Positions 11,260 to 23,725 are shown, counted from the stretch's first letter. The stretch: DNA of 64,000 bases from Arabidopsis thaliana (GCF_000001735.4 NC_003070.9:3844001-3908000); one strand, 5' to 3'. Translations and numbers: made by a program. Notes: a model not told the origin generated them from the letters alone.

Positions 11260-13004
11260 GTCGCCCATTTAATCAAATAATATTGTTGTCATAGAAAGAT
11301 TCATATGGCTTCATTGTCGTAAATTAGTATTTACTACTGAATACATTTACCGTAAAGACCAGTCATAAATATTTAGATTTAAATTGTGCAAGCACACTCA
11401 CGTTAAAGACCAGTCATAAATATTCAGATTCAAATTGTGCAAGCAGTTTGTATAATTCATACTTTTCGTTTGCAGATTTATAATTTCGTAAAGAGATAAC
11501 AAAACAGATTTGTTATAATATTCAAAACTAACCAATATAAAGCATATATGATATATCAAAACATTTCACAACAGATCTGTTAAAAGAGCCTCGTAATATT
11601 GTTTTTAGTTTCAAAAGCTCTGTTTCTTGGATTATTTTCGTGCTGATTTTAAATGTGTTGCGTTTTGAGTTTGTAGCCTGTTGCTAAAACAGTAAGAATT
11701 TAAGGTCTAGAAAAAATAAAGACCAATTGTAATTAGTACTACTGTATATATATTATGCACTACTGGAGTGAAAATGCCCCGTCCATTTTTTCTAAGCCTT
11801 ACCTTAATCTAGAATAGCATCTGCTTTTTGTCCCTACAAAGTTCGACGGACAAAATAAAGGAAGGCAAAATTTCGATACCCATATTGGGGAGAAACAACT
11901 ATATACTAATACAGTATAATTTTTTTCATTAACTTCTATATTGAAATGTATAACAATTATTATGTGCATTATAAATAACAAAAACGAGGTACTGCATGGA
12001 TCCAGTGAAAGGACAGAGCGTAAAAGGGATCGAATCCAAATTGGGAACAATAAAATGGAGAATTATTGAATGAGAGTTGCAAAAATCTCATATAATTATG
12101 ATAACTTTTTCCCATCATATCGAATCAGAATTCAATATGACGTGGTCATCGTAGATGGGGAATTCAGTATAATACTTTAGTGTTTATGTGTCATTAGATT
12201 ACACTAAGTATAGATTATACCGACACTGTTTTACTTCATTTGCATGACACGGGTGATAACGCCAATGTATTGGTGTCTCATATAACGTATAGAATGGAAA
12301 GCTAAGGTATCGGTGTCTCATGGAACGTGTGATAAAAGCCAATGTATCGGTGTCTCATGCATTTCTACTAAATATAAAAGTAAAAATAATACAGTAAAGG
12401 CAATCGTCATGTATATATCGCAACACTGACCTGAAAAATAAATAAAAAATATTTTACCGCAGTAATTATATTTGCGACAACTTCTTAAACTTAAAGCTAA
12501 CGATTTAATCCATTACTCAATAAGAATATGCTCGGGTTTGTGCTTTGTTCCCTCCTCACAAACACTTATCTTATATAAAATAAAGTTTATTTTTTAGATT
12601 AGTCTTAACCAGAACAACAAAAAAATATATACAAATTAATTAGCTAGTTGTGTGGGTGGGAACATTCAAACTATTTAAATATTTTGACAAAAAAAAATTT
12701 TATTATTTTTTTTTACTTTTCACACATAATGCGGAACAAGATTCTAATATTATTTAAAATGAACTCGAGTAGACACCACTAAGTTTTTTTGTAAAAAATG
12801 TTTTTGATAGAAAGACAACTAAGTTAATACAACAATTCTTCAACTCAGGGTCTTTTCTATTAGAATTAGAGAACCCATACACACATGTTTCTTATATATA
12901 TAGAGGAAGGTTTGTGGTTGCCAAACTCAAAGCACATTGGGTTTCAATTCTTTTTAACGCACATACACCAAATGACATAGAAAGAAAGAGAGGACGAGAG
13001 AGGG
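11260..13004. other. Intergenic region with second half of promoter duplication
   Basis: The first 500 bp hold the 3' end of UMAMIT27 and a 42-bp tandem repeat. From about 11755 the sequence is a diverged copy of the DNA upstream of UMAMIT27 (see 6510-9316), so the duplicated unit was about 1.3 kb of promoter plus the whole gene. A TATATATAT run at about 12893-12902, roughly 100 bp before the start codon, is the likely TATA region of UMAMIT26. I see no gene here. Confidence 0.65.
11353..11445. repeat. Two direct 42-bp repeats downstream of UMAMIT27
   Basis: A 42-bp unit beginning TAAAGACCAGTCATAAATAT is at 11353-11394 and again at 11404-11445, with two differences and a 9-bp spacer. It is not seen downstream of UMAMIT26. 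It is probably a small local duplication in the 3' flank. Confidence 0.85.
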
Positions 13005-15268
13005 ATGGGTGAGGATATGCGAGTAGTGAAAGTAGAATCAAAATGGCCACCGATAATAGTAATGGTAATATCACAAGTAGCAATGGGTTCGGTGAATGCA
13101 CTTGTGAAGAAAGCTCTTGATGTTGGTGTGAACCATATGATCATTGGTGCTTATCGAATTGCTATTTCCTCTTTCATTCTGGCTCCTATCGCCTATATTT
13201 TGGAAAGGTTTGATTTTTTTGATGAAATAGTAAGTTATTTACTTTTTTGGCGAATATTGTGAGAATGCTCTACTTTAACATGAAATAAATATAAACTAGT
13301 ATTTGTTACTAATATATGAAGTTTAATTATTGACATTTTTTCCTAAAATTTACGTCTTATTGTTAACAGGGAAATAATACCGGAAATAACGTTTAGGCTA
13401 ATGGTCGATCATTTCATCAGTGGATTGCTCGGGTTTGTCTTCTCAACTCAACATAATATTTGATTATGTTCTTTTGTCGTCCATTTTCAATTTCCTTTCC
13501 ACATAGGAATTATTTTCTCTCAAGTAGCATAAAATTCATCATAAGCTTTTTTTTTTTTTTTAATTCTAGCTTAGTTTTGGGTTTAAATTTGCAGGGCGAG
13601 TTTGATGCAATTTTTCTATTTGCTTGGTCTGTCTTACACGTCAGCAACTGTTGCGTGTGCTTTGGTAAGCTTGATGCCTGCAATCACCTTTGCTTTCGCT
13701 CTTATTTTGAGGTAATTATGGAACCATCTAACTTCTTTATCATTAAAATAAGTACTGTATTTACTATTACTATGCAATGGGTTCATGCAGGATTTATTCG
13801 TATTTGTTATGTATACAGTGCATATAATTTCTTTTGTTTTTTCATCAAGCATATTATACTTCTATATATAGAAATACTCAAAAGAACCTTACTCATAAAT
13901 TATCTATATAATGGGTCCGTGTAATTACTATCTTATGCATACAATATATACACATATAAAATTTCTTTAATTTTTTCATCAAAGATAATACTTTTATAGT
14001 AATACTCAACAGCATCTTACATATTTTTCATGTTTAATATTTGGAATGAGCCAAATAGGCCTTGGATACTATAAATATATTTATAGCATCCACACGTAAA
14101 TTATTGGATTTAAGTCGATTTAAACTCCTATTTTCTCCTGTTTTTTTTTTTTTGTTTTGTAACGTAAGGACAAAAACATTTACTGTGTTAAATTATCATA
14201 TAAAATTACATATCTTTTCAGGACTGAAAAGATAAAAAGTCTAAGAACCCAAGCAGGAATGATAAAAGTGATGGGAACTATTATATGTATAAGTGGAGCT
14301 TTGTTCTTAACATTTTACAAAGGCCCTCATATATCAAACTCTCACTCTCACCAAGAGGCTCTTCCTCACAACAACAACAGCGATCACAACACAAAGAATT
14401 GGCTTCTTGGATGTCTCTACTTAACCATAGGAACCGTGTTGATATCTCTATGGATTTTGTTTCAAGGGACTTTAAGCATCAAGTACCCTTGCAAATTCTC
14501 AAGCACTTGTCTCATGTCAATTTTCGCAGCTTTTCAATGTGCTCTATTGAGTCTTTACAAGAGTAGAGATGTTAAAGATTGGATCATCGATGATAGATTT
14601 GTGATCGGTGTCATCGTATATGCTGTAAGTTCTAGTGTTATATCTTCATAAATCTGAATATTTATAAATTACAGATTTTATATGTAAAAACTTAAATAAA
14701 TAAATAAATTTTGGGAATTACCTTTATATTAATCAAATTAAAGTAGCAACTTTCGGTATCTTCAGATGAAAATTCTCTGTTTCAATAACCACTACAAATT
14801 TAACTAGTAATGTTTTTCTTTAGTCTCTGTTATACAAATAATTACTAGACAATCTCATGCATGTTATCAAAAAAATTGAATACTATAACTTGGATAAACA
14901 ACTCTTACCTTATAGGGAGTGATAGGACAAGCAATGTCGACGGTATCAGTGACATGGGGGGTGAAGAAATTAGGAGCTGTTTTCGTATCAGCAATTATGC
15001 CAATAGCTCTCATTTCGGCTAGTCTATTCGATTTCATAATCTTACACACTCCTTTATACCTCGGAAGGTACTCTCTTCTATCATCTCAATGAAATTAAAT
15101 TCGTTTCTAAATAGCTTTATATATGTAAATGTATGTAGGTCCACGATCATAACACTAATTAAAAAATTTATTTTCTAACTTTTGCTACACAGTCTGATTG
15201 GATCAGTAGGGACAATAACAGGTCTCTACGTGTTCTTGTGGGGTAAGAACAAAGATATGGAAGCATAA
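13005..15268 (+). CDS. UMAMIT26: UMAMIT (WAT1-related, EamA) amino-acid transporter
   Basis: Six exons: 13005-13207, 13370-13432, 13595-13711, 14222-14624, 14916-15067 and 15193-15268, giving 337 residues. Splice phases match UMAMIT27 exactly. It is very similar to its upstream neighbour, with one extra Asn in the PHNNNSDHN loop and a tail 16 residues shorter, ending in KNKDMEA. About ten membrane segments in two EamA repeats are expected. Intron 3 is 510 bp against 230 bp in the neighbour because it carries a copy of the neighbour's sequence followed by a more diverged version of the same segment. Function is as for other UMAMITs: amino-acid export or exchange. Symbol from memory (At1g11460). 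Confidence 0.92.
13567..14035 (+). repeat. Gene-conversion tract copy 2 plus older tandem version in intron 3
   Basis: 13567-13905 is almost identical to 9967-10305. Directly after it, 13906-14035 aligns loosely with the end of the same segment (about 13773-13905): both have an ATGGGT(T/C)C(A/G)TG start, a TTTTTTCATCAA core and an AATACTCAA end. Intron 3 therefore seems to hold a recent neighbour-derived version and the older native version side by side. Confidence 0.7.
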
Positions 15269-15873
15269 CTACATTGTCTTCTCTAATGAATAACGAAGAC
15301 CAAAATTAAATATTAGTGTCGTATTATTGTTCTTAGTTTCAAAACCTCTGTTTCTTGGATTTTTTTTTTTTTTTGTGTGTGTGTTGCTTTTAAATGTATC
15401 AATGTGTTGCTAAAACAGTCTGAAAGGGTAATTTTATGTGATATGGACTGTAATTTTTCGAAAAGTTCACAAGTGCCATTGGTAAATGATATATAAACTA
15501 ATAACATCGAGAGGCGCACTATATGAAAAATGGAGGAAGCCATGCCATGAAAGAACGTCGATGCATTCAAAATGAGATTTGAAATTCCTAATTAAAGTTA
15601 AGACCAGTTGTATTAGTGTTATGCAGAGTAGTATATTATTCTACTTGGATTAATTCACAGTAAAGAAGAGATATACATAATTCAAAGGCTTATTGTTATT
15701 TCAAAGCAAAACATGAAGAGGTCACCCAGTTAAGAAGAGATACATAATAAATTCAGAGGCTTATAACATGAAAAGGTATTCGACAATAGATGAAATGAAA
15801 AGAGAAGACAAAGAGTACATAAGAAAGCGCGCACACACAGACACAGACACAGACCAAATTAATAGTTAATCAT

Positions 15874-16606
15874 TCACTTGGGAGGGCGAGTAGCGTGAAC
15901 TATCCCGTTTTCCTTTAACAGCTTAGTCTCCAACTTCACGAGAGACACGAAAGCAGGCCAATTCTCGGTACGATTGTGCATTTGGTCGCAGTTTGGGTCT
16001 ACTTTCTTCAAGTAGGAGTGAGCAGCAGCTATGCCGATAGTGTTACCAATGATATCCACAAAGAGTGCAACCTCAGAGGTAGAGAAACTCATCTCCTTTC
16101 TATGCATCCACATAAAGATCTAACAACAACCAAAAAAACAAACTTTCATAAATCCTAACACAATGATCTCTAACTAGAAAAGAAATAGAGCGATGAATAC
16201 AAAAGTTAGATAGATGAGAAAGATACCTGGAGAGCATCTACATGTTTGCCTTCCATGTAAGCTGCTTTGCCGAGCTGACGAGATCCGCCTGGGTGACGGG
16301 AACACCCTTCTTCTCTTCCTCCGCGATGATGAATTCTAAGGTCTCTCGGGTAAGAGACCTCAGCTTCTTGAAAATACCACTCTTTGCATTCTCAGCATCA
16401 CAAGAGGAAGCAGAAGAAGAAGCTCCGTTGATCTGCCTGTTCCCTTTGTTCTCAGCAGAAGAAGAAAACGGAGCCGTTCTCGCGATCTTAATCTCAGCAG
16501 AAGAAGAAGAAAACGGAGCCATTGTTCTCGTAAGCGTAGAGATCTTCATCTCTCTTTTCCATAGATGAAGAGAACCTGATGATACCATTCGGCGCAAGGC
16601 CAACAT
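15874..16606 (-). pseudogene. Truncated P-class PPR/TPR-like protein gene, frameshifted
   Basis: Two exons: 16227-16606 and 15874-16119. Exon 1 opens with an Arg/Ser-rich leader like a mitochondrial presequence, then GIFKKLRSLTRETLEFIIAE and VPVTQADLVSSAKQL. The frame then ends at a TAG, while the homologous continuation (YMEGKHVDALQ, IFMWMHRKEMSFSTSEVAL, GNTIGIAAAHSYLKKVDP) lies in the next frame and runs through the intron to a stop at 15874-15876. The pattern matches the plant family of mitochondrial TPR/PPR-like proteins with motifs of the type QLRK..RY..ALQ..EWM, but only the first repeats are present; full-length members have about 500 residues. A one-base shift near 16250-16262 plus truncation suggests a pseudogene. 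A short protein from exon 1 alone (122 residues) is possible. Confidence 0.55.
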
Positions 16607-18519
16607 TTTCCAAACCCTAATTTTGATAACCCTAATTCTCTAATATATAAAACAATCAAGTTGCCTTGTTAAAATCAGGATATGATCTCTCTTATATTAG
16701 TAGGTTACTTACACAATTACCTACATCTTTGTCGATTTGTCAGTTTGACTTATGAATCAGTCTACTAGATTGTAAAAATAAATAAAACGATGAAATGTCT
16801 ATAATACCCCTAACTCTACACACGTGTGAACTTTTTGAATAGTACTGGACCCGGGTCAACCACACACAGTAGACACGAGCCTTCTTCTTCTTCTCTAAGC
16901 GAGTGAAGTAAGCTTACCAGTGGCAGTGAGTGAGCTCTTACCAGTGTTTAGGGTCTTCTGCAATTTTCCTTGTTTTGATCGGGAGCTTGATCAAGACTAC
17001 TGATGCTGAGATTTACGAAAATTGCCAACGGTCTCTATGTTCCCGGTGACAGTGAAGCTCTTTACGCTTCCAAGTTTCAAGACTCCACTGCTACTTTGAC
17101 TTCGCCTATCTCGCTGGTACAAGGTCTGTGGAGGTTACAGTATGGGTGATAACCTTTTCCTTCTGCGAGGAAAGCATTGTCTCGGCTTTTACTTTTGTTC
17201 ATAACTTGTGGATATTGGATAGTAAAGCCTACCACTAATGGCATAACATTCAGGATGCTTCTTGGTGTGCTATGATTTGTTATAAGCGAATCACTCTCGT
17301 TGGCTAAACACTTTGAGAAAATGACTCTTAAAATGCTCTCTTGGGCTATACTGGAAACTTGCTGTGTTCAGTGGATCTTCAGGTCCTTGTTGACAACCAT
17401 TAACAAGCTTAAGGTAAGAATAAAGAAACCAACAATACTTTCAGTCCTTTGATGATTTATAATTCCATAACAGACTAAGGGCAGTGCATATAGATATCTT
17501 TCGTACTCATCTGCTTTTTCTGGTCTCCATCACAAAAGCCAACTAGGTAATCATATCAATCTCTCTTTACCGTTTACTCGACCTTTTCCAATCAGGTGCT
17601 TCTGGTGTGTCTACTACTATCAGTTTTAGGTCTTTGTATACCTGATCTTATCTGCTACTGAGGCTTGTAAAAGTGATTAAAACTGTGACATTTACTCTAA
17701 GAGAAGTAACCTGTTTGATGCATTTCCCTAATATACCGGTGTGGAAAAGTGTAGGTATCTGTACTCAGCTGAAATGGTGGACGATTTTGAAGAAGATGAA
17801 CTCTCATTGACTGAAAGCGGGTTGAAGAGTGAAGATGGCGTTATTATCGAGATGAATGTCTCCTGGATGCTTTTATTATCATGTTTGGGAATTTACCAAG
17901 GGAGAGGTATCAGAATCTATCTTAGAAGGTTACATTTAGCTCAAGCTTGCATCAACATCTTTACTTAGAGCTCTACGGGTTTTAGTGTGTTTGAAGTTTC
18001 TTAACTCCTAGTATAATTAGAATCTTCTGCAGCAGACTTTAGAGTTTTGGGATGTAGAGCTAACCAGAGTCGGTTTGTTTAAACTAGAATCTTTTTATGT
18101 AGCAGACTTGTTCAGTACCTGAATACCAGTTTTAAATTACCGTCAGATGTTGATCTTGTTGGTAATAATGGAGAAACGGAAGAATAATTAGACGAAACAA
18201 ACTCTTTAAGAACGTATCTTTCAGTTTTCCATCACAAATTTTCTTACAAGCTACAAAAATCGAACTATATATAACTGAACCGAATTTAAACCGGAGGGAG
18301 GGTTTGACTTTGGTCAATCACATTTCCAATGATACCGTCGTTTGGTTTGGGGAAGCCTCGTCGTACAAATACGACGTCGTTTAAGGAAAGCCCTCCTTAA
18401 CCCCAGTTATAAGCTCAAAGTTGTACTTGACCTTTTTAAAGAAGCACGAAACGAAAAACCCTAAAATTCCCAAGCAGAGAAAGAGAGACAGAGCAAGTAC
18501 AGATTTCAACTAGCTCAAG
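16607..18519. other. Unidentified stretch, perhaps a decayed gene
   Basis: No complete gene is recognisable. On the plus strand a 48-codon frame at 17003-17149 begins MLRFTKIANGLYVPGDSEAL after a leader-like sequence. Further on are short intron-like spacers and a frame at 17741-17968 with an acidic segment (DDFEEDELSLTESGLKSEDG). The GC content and (C/T)AG sites hint at former exons, but I cannot join them or name a family. A non-coding transcript is an alternative. 17970-18430 is the NRPB10 upstream region. Confidence 0.3.
18456..18464 (+). promoter_or_regulatory. telo-box in NRPB10 leader or proximal promoter
   Basis: AAACCCTAA lies 56 bp before the NRPB10 start codon. Telo-boxes near the start site are typical of Arabidopsis genes for the transcription and translation machinery, usually acting with site II elements. 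Confidence 0.5.
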
Positions 18520-19805
18520 ATGATCATCCCTGTTCGTTGCTTTACTTGTGGAAAGGTTGATATTTTCCCCTTCGCTTTGGTCTTATTTAGGGTTTTACTC
18601 CGTCTTTATAGGGTTTTAGTTACTCCAAATTTGGCTAAGAAGAGATCTTTACTCTCTGTATTTGACACGAATGTTTTTAATCGGTTGGATACATGTTGGG
18701 TCGATTAGAGAAATAAAGTATTGAGCTTTACTAAGCTTTCACCTTGTGATTGGTTTAGGTGATTGGAAACAAATGGGATCAGTATCTTGATCTTCTCCAG
18801 CTCGACTACACTGAAGGGTAAGCTTACAATGATTCTCACTTCTTGCTGCTCTAATCATCATACTTTGTGTCAAAAAGAGAGTAATTGCTTTGCGTTTTAG
18901 AGAAATTAGCCCAGATTTCGTATTGGGTCTGTGAAGTTTCATATTAGCTAACACACTTCTCTAATTGATAACAGAAGCTATAAAATAGATTTGCTGATGA
19001 AGGAGTTAGCTTTTTATAATCTTCTGTGTTTGTGTTTTACTGTCTGTGTCATTGGAAGAGACTATGTCCTGCCTATATAATCTCTATGTGCCTATCTAGA
19101 TTTTCTATACAATTGATATTTGATAGAAGTAGAAAGTAAGACTTAAGGTCTTTTGATTAGACTTGTGCCCATCTACATGATTCTTATTGGACTAATCATT
19201 CTTTGTGTGAAAATAGAATACTTTGTCTGAACATGAGAGAATGGTTCATAATACGTGTGAAGTATGGGATTAGTTCAACAATTTCGCTATTGGAGAAGCA
19301 AACCAAGGGTTAATCGTTTATAGGGTTAAGCTAATGCTCTGCTCTTTATATGTTATTGGAACAGACTATTGTTGTGCCTATCTTGTTTAGTTGTAGATTC
19401 TATCTCGACTGTTATAAGTATGACTGAAGGCTTGATGACTTATGATTCTCTTTACACCTGTAGAAGGATTTAAGCTTGGTGTCTAGATATTCAATCTGTG
19501 TTGGTTTTGTCTTTCTTTTGGCTCTTAGTGTTGTTCAATCTCCTCAATAGGTATGAAGTTACAATATCCTTATTATTTTGCAGGGACGCACTTGATGCAC
19601 TCCAGCTAGTCAGATACTGCTGCAGGCGTATGCTAATGACTCATGTTGATCTGATTGAGAAGCTTCTCAACTACAACAGTATACTCTCCAAACTCTTATC
19701 ATATGTTGTGTATCTTTTGACTCGGACGTTATTGTCCTTTTCGATTTATTTACTGGTACCCACGTACTTTTCCTTGCAGCTCTGGAGAAATCAGACAACA
19801 GTTAG
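18520..19805 (+). CDS. NRPB10: RNA polymerase II/IV/V subunit 10 (RPB10)
   Basis: Four small exons: 18520-18555, 18759-18817, 19584-19678 and 19780-19805, encoding 71 residues, the standard RPB10 length. The zinc-binding signature is complete: CFTCGK at the N terminus (CX2C) and the adjacent cysteine pair in RYCCRRML. The short C-terminal tail ends LEKSDNS. RPB10 is a core subunit shared by nuclear RNA polymerases and helps assemble the RPB3/RPB11 platform; in plants it is also used by Pol IV and Pol V. Intron 2 (766 bp) is far longer than the coding sequence. The locus is too fragmented for simple frame searches. Confidence 0.95.
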
Positions 19806-20367
19806 AAGAGGATGCAAATCTGCTGAAAAAGTTTTCCTCTTTAGAGGCTTAAATATTAGTATGTATGAAAACATTTGGTGTATGTGGTGTAGACCCTTCA
19901 ACTCCATCTAAAATTATATATGTGTGTCAGTTACTTTCTCGTGTGATTCAATCTCATGATTTCCTGACCTTGAAGATTTCTCCTTTGGATTCATGTTTCA
20001 TTAGTATTATTGAGGTGATTTTCATGGCCATAACTGAAAACCTTTGAGAAAAGAGTTAAAAGTCACTGGTCTTCATAACCTTTTGTATACAAAACGCAAG
20101 TACAACAGAATCGTCCAACTGTTTAGTGTGTTCAGGCTCGGGCAAGAGTTTTCAAATCTTCCAAACGAACGGTTAAAATAAAATGTATAACCAAAGAAGA
20201 ATGAAGAACACAGTGTAATCATATCTGGCTTATGTAACCCGACCCCGTTCTTAAGGGAACATATCACATTCAAATCTCCAATAACGATCCCAAACCACAT
20301 AAGATGTGTTATTAAGATCCAATTAATCGGGACTAAAACCAATTCGAGAGAACAAACGAACGATGAC
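19806..20367. other. Convergent 3' intergenic region
   Basis: The 3' ends of NRPB10 (+) and the eIF4B-like gene (-) face each other here. I see no coding frame or RNA gene. Confidence 0.6.
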
Positions 20368-22750
20368 TCAGTACCCATTAATCTGTCTTCCTGTTGTTGT
20401 CGATCCTACCAACCGAGAGAAGGGTTGCTGCTGCGTTTGGTTGTTGCGGCTTTTGTTAAAACTGTTGCTGCTTCCAATTCCAGATTTAGGGTCAGAGAAA
20501 GGAGAATAGGCTTGAGCTAGCTCAAGAGCAGAAGCTGCTTTTCCGTGACGAATCCCTGTTCCATTTGGTGAATCCAGTTTCTGGGGAACCGGCTTTCGCC
20601 ATGTCTCTGGTGATGGATGTCTTGTCTTCTCCTGAGTCTGCTGTTGCTGTCTTGCGCTCTTGTTTTCATTTTCACGCCAGTTTCTCCTCTGAGTTTCGGA
20701 TCTGGCAATGTCGCTTACATTTCGCCCATCCTTTTGGTCGAATTTCCTCGTTCTCATGTCACGTGGAGAACTCACTGGCCTTTGACTTGCATGCTCTGGA
20801 ACTCTTTCAATCGGTTTGAGGACCATCCTTTTGATATAAAAGAAAAAACAAAAACAGAACTTTAAATTAGATAGTTGGTCTCAATGGAATCGTAAGTGTT
20901 GGATCGCAGAAAGTATACACAGAATGTGAGTGGGTAGAGAAACCCGTTCTACCTATCTGTCGGTTGATCCAATTTGTGATGCTCGGGCTCATCAATGCCT
21001 CTCTCCTTCAACACCTGTCCAGGAAATCAAATGATGATAAACAAATGGACAACATAACAAGAGTGAGTTATACAACAAGATGAAACAAACTGCACTCACC
21101 AGCTCTCGTGGTCTGGCACCACCAAAAACCGCACTTCTGCACCAGCCAGTACAAATTTTAAGAACAATTCTTCTATATAACTATAGTTATGTCCCCAAGC
21201 TCCAAAATAATTATTACCGAGCTGGGACAAAAAAATGTAAGTACCACATTGTTACCTGTCCTTTTCAGTTTTAACTTCTGGCTGCTCAAGCAACTGTGCC
21301 ACAGGCTTCAGATTCAACTTGGGCCGCTCAGCCGGCTGGTTAGGAATCTCATCTGTAGACAAACCAGATTTTGAATTGTTGAAACTTTTCTGTGTCGCAT
21401 TTTCACGTTGTATAAGGACTGAAGCACTATTTTCCTGCAGATACAAAACTGAGGTATCAGAAACATAGTTGAGGAAAAAAGAAACCTGAAAACTAAAGTG
21501 GCAGTTCAGAAACTTGTAACAACTATACCAGTTTTTCGTCATTCACAGGTTTCTCCACACTTTCAAGTGGTTTTGTCCGAGGAAGCAGGTTCAGCTTAGG
21601 TCTTTCCACAACTTCAGAAGGGGCAGTTGGCTGCACCAAATGTCCAGCAGGCTTAACGTCAGAGTATTTTGGATGAGGTTTATCGTTGGTGTTTGCTACA
21701 ATTTTCGCTTCCTTAGCATCCACATAAGTTGGACCAGGGATTTTCTCATACTCACGGGAGAGTTTTTTCCCACGCTGGATCCCATCTTCAGCAATCAGTG
21801 CCCGTTCTACATGTGTTCCATGTGGCTCAACCCCTTGACTAATCACAGGGCTATTAGTCTTATAAACTCTGGTATCTATCTCTGAATGCTTAACAACATC
21901 AAAACCCATCTGAGAAGGAACCAAAAGCTTGGACTGCCATCCTCCTGAAGACACTTGGTCAAGCGCACTTGTATGGACCAAATTCGAAACAGCTGGTTGT
22001 TTAGTCCATGGAGACTGTCCAGGCTCATTGTTAGCAACTGATACCTCCTTCCTCCCATTCCAAATATTAGAGTGATTTCCTGACACTGAGTTCTCAATAT
22101 TACCAGTCCCAGAATGAGTCAAAGGACCAGCTGCCCAACCACTATGCCTCCCAGCTAAAACCGAGTCTGCTTTCATCTCCAAACGGTTATTCGCAAACCG
22201 AAAAACATCATCACTGACCACTCTACGAGGAGCAGAGTGACCATCCAGAGGCTTCCGTTCATCTTCACTGAAATTACGTCCGATATTGACATTGTGAGGC
22301 AGAAACAGTGATTTATCATCGAGATTTCTAATAGCATGAGACGAACTCGGTCTTGCTCTCTGATCTGGCCTGCCAATTGAATTCCCCCAAGGCGCTCTAT
22401 CAAAAACAGGTCGATCCGGAATAACCTTCGGAGTCCTACAAAGGAAAAAATCGATCAGGATAAACAACAACAGACCTAAACAATCAGAAAATGAAAATTT
22501 CTATGTAGATCTAATAATAGCCCTAGGGATAAACGAGATTTTGTCCACCAGAAAACATCACTCGAATCTCACAAAAGCAAAACAAGGATTCGATTGATCT
22601 CCGATAAGTATATAAACTAAGAAGGCGATCTAAAGGGAACGAATCAATAGAGACTTACACTCCAGGAGCGGAAGGGAGAGGGAGATCAGATGGTATTGAG
22701 CCGCCATGGAAGTCCTTAAGCGTCATGGCAGCCGATTTCTTCTTTGACAT
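20368..22750 (-). CDS. eIF4B-like translation initiation factor-related protein
   Basis: Six exons on the minus strand: 22659-22750, 21529-22435, 21256-21434, 21100-21136, 20953-21014 and 20368-20827, giving 578 residues. The protein is hydrophilic and largely disordered. Recognisable elements are the N-terminal LKDFHGGSIPSDLPLPSAPG and VIPDRPVFDRAPWG, two copies of an ERPKLNL motif (about residues 311 and 370), then SAVFGGARPREL joined to VLKERGIDEPEHH. The last is the conserved plant eIF4B-type FG.ARPRE..L.E.G.D signature. eIF4B proteins stimulate the eIF4A/4F helicase during scanning. No RRM is seen, so 'eIF4B-like' is a family resemblance and function is inferred. The start codon lies in KKKSAAM context; an internal Met nine codons on is an alternative. 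From order: At1g11480. Confidence 0.85.
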
Positions 22751-23404
22751 CGTTGCACAACTTTTTCTCTCGCGTATCGCTTTGTTTTTCCTCTCTTCTC
22801 CGATTGAAACTGAATTTCTCGCCGCCGGAGACGAAGAGGTGGTAAGAGATCACCTCCCTCGCTCTCTCCTCTCTCGCCTCGGTTTATGGTTCGTCTGGTT
22901 CAGCTTCTTCAGATTCTCTCCTTCTTCCTCTCTCTCTCTCTCGGATTTTATTAATATCGAAAACCTTTGCTTCCTCAATGGACGGAAAAATGTTTTTTTT
23001 GCCCCTTAAAAAGAATTAAAATACGAAACTATCCCTATTGAAATCAACTATTTACGATTGATTACGTGGCAGTCTGATGCACACGTGGATTTTTACACTT
23101 GTTGATTCGGCTGATGATGTGGTATACACGGAACCAAACTGAAATGCTCTATAAGTCTTCTGGTGAATATGGGGTATTAGTATACAACACAGTTTATAGG
23201 TAATGTATATATTAGTAAATGGAGTGTGTATTGCTAGGATTAGACAAAAGTATTATAGAAAAATGTTTAGTTGAGTTTTAGTTTTTAAGCGAGTTGAATT
23301 TATTAATTGGAACAATAATACATATATTGCTACTAGAACTACCTGACTAAGTAGCATTGAAACGGGTACGAAAACTAGTAACGGGAGACGACAAAGTAAA
23401 AAAT
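22751..23404. other. Upstream region of the eIF4B-like gene
   Basis: Contains the CT-rich 5' leader of the eIF4B-like gene (22751-22960, with repeated CTCTCT tracts) and then about 400 bp of AT-rich sequence. The plus-strand frame at 22725-23009 is a shadow of the leader. Nothing else is recognised. Confidence 0.55.
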
Positions 23405-23687
23405 TCATAGATCCGGGTGCATCGTAGATAAAGTATATTCTATAGTTTGAGGTGGAATATAGAAAGGATTCGGGTTCGCATCAGGTGAGGCAGGAATGAC
23501 CCAGGAATCGTCAAAAGGCTTGGCGATATCCATGAATCCATACTCGTCGTAAGCCTGGACATAGACGTGGTTACGGACTAGGGAAGGAACGGATTTGTAG
23601 CTACTAGTTGCAGAGACACAGAAAGATTCAGATTTTGAGAGGAAAATGCAGAGATCTCCAATGTCTCGAGTGTAAACAGCATTTCCT

Positions 23688-23725
<38 letters not shown>

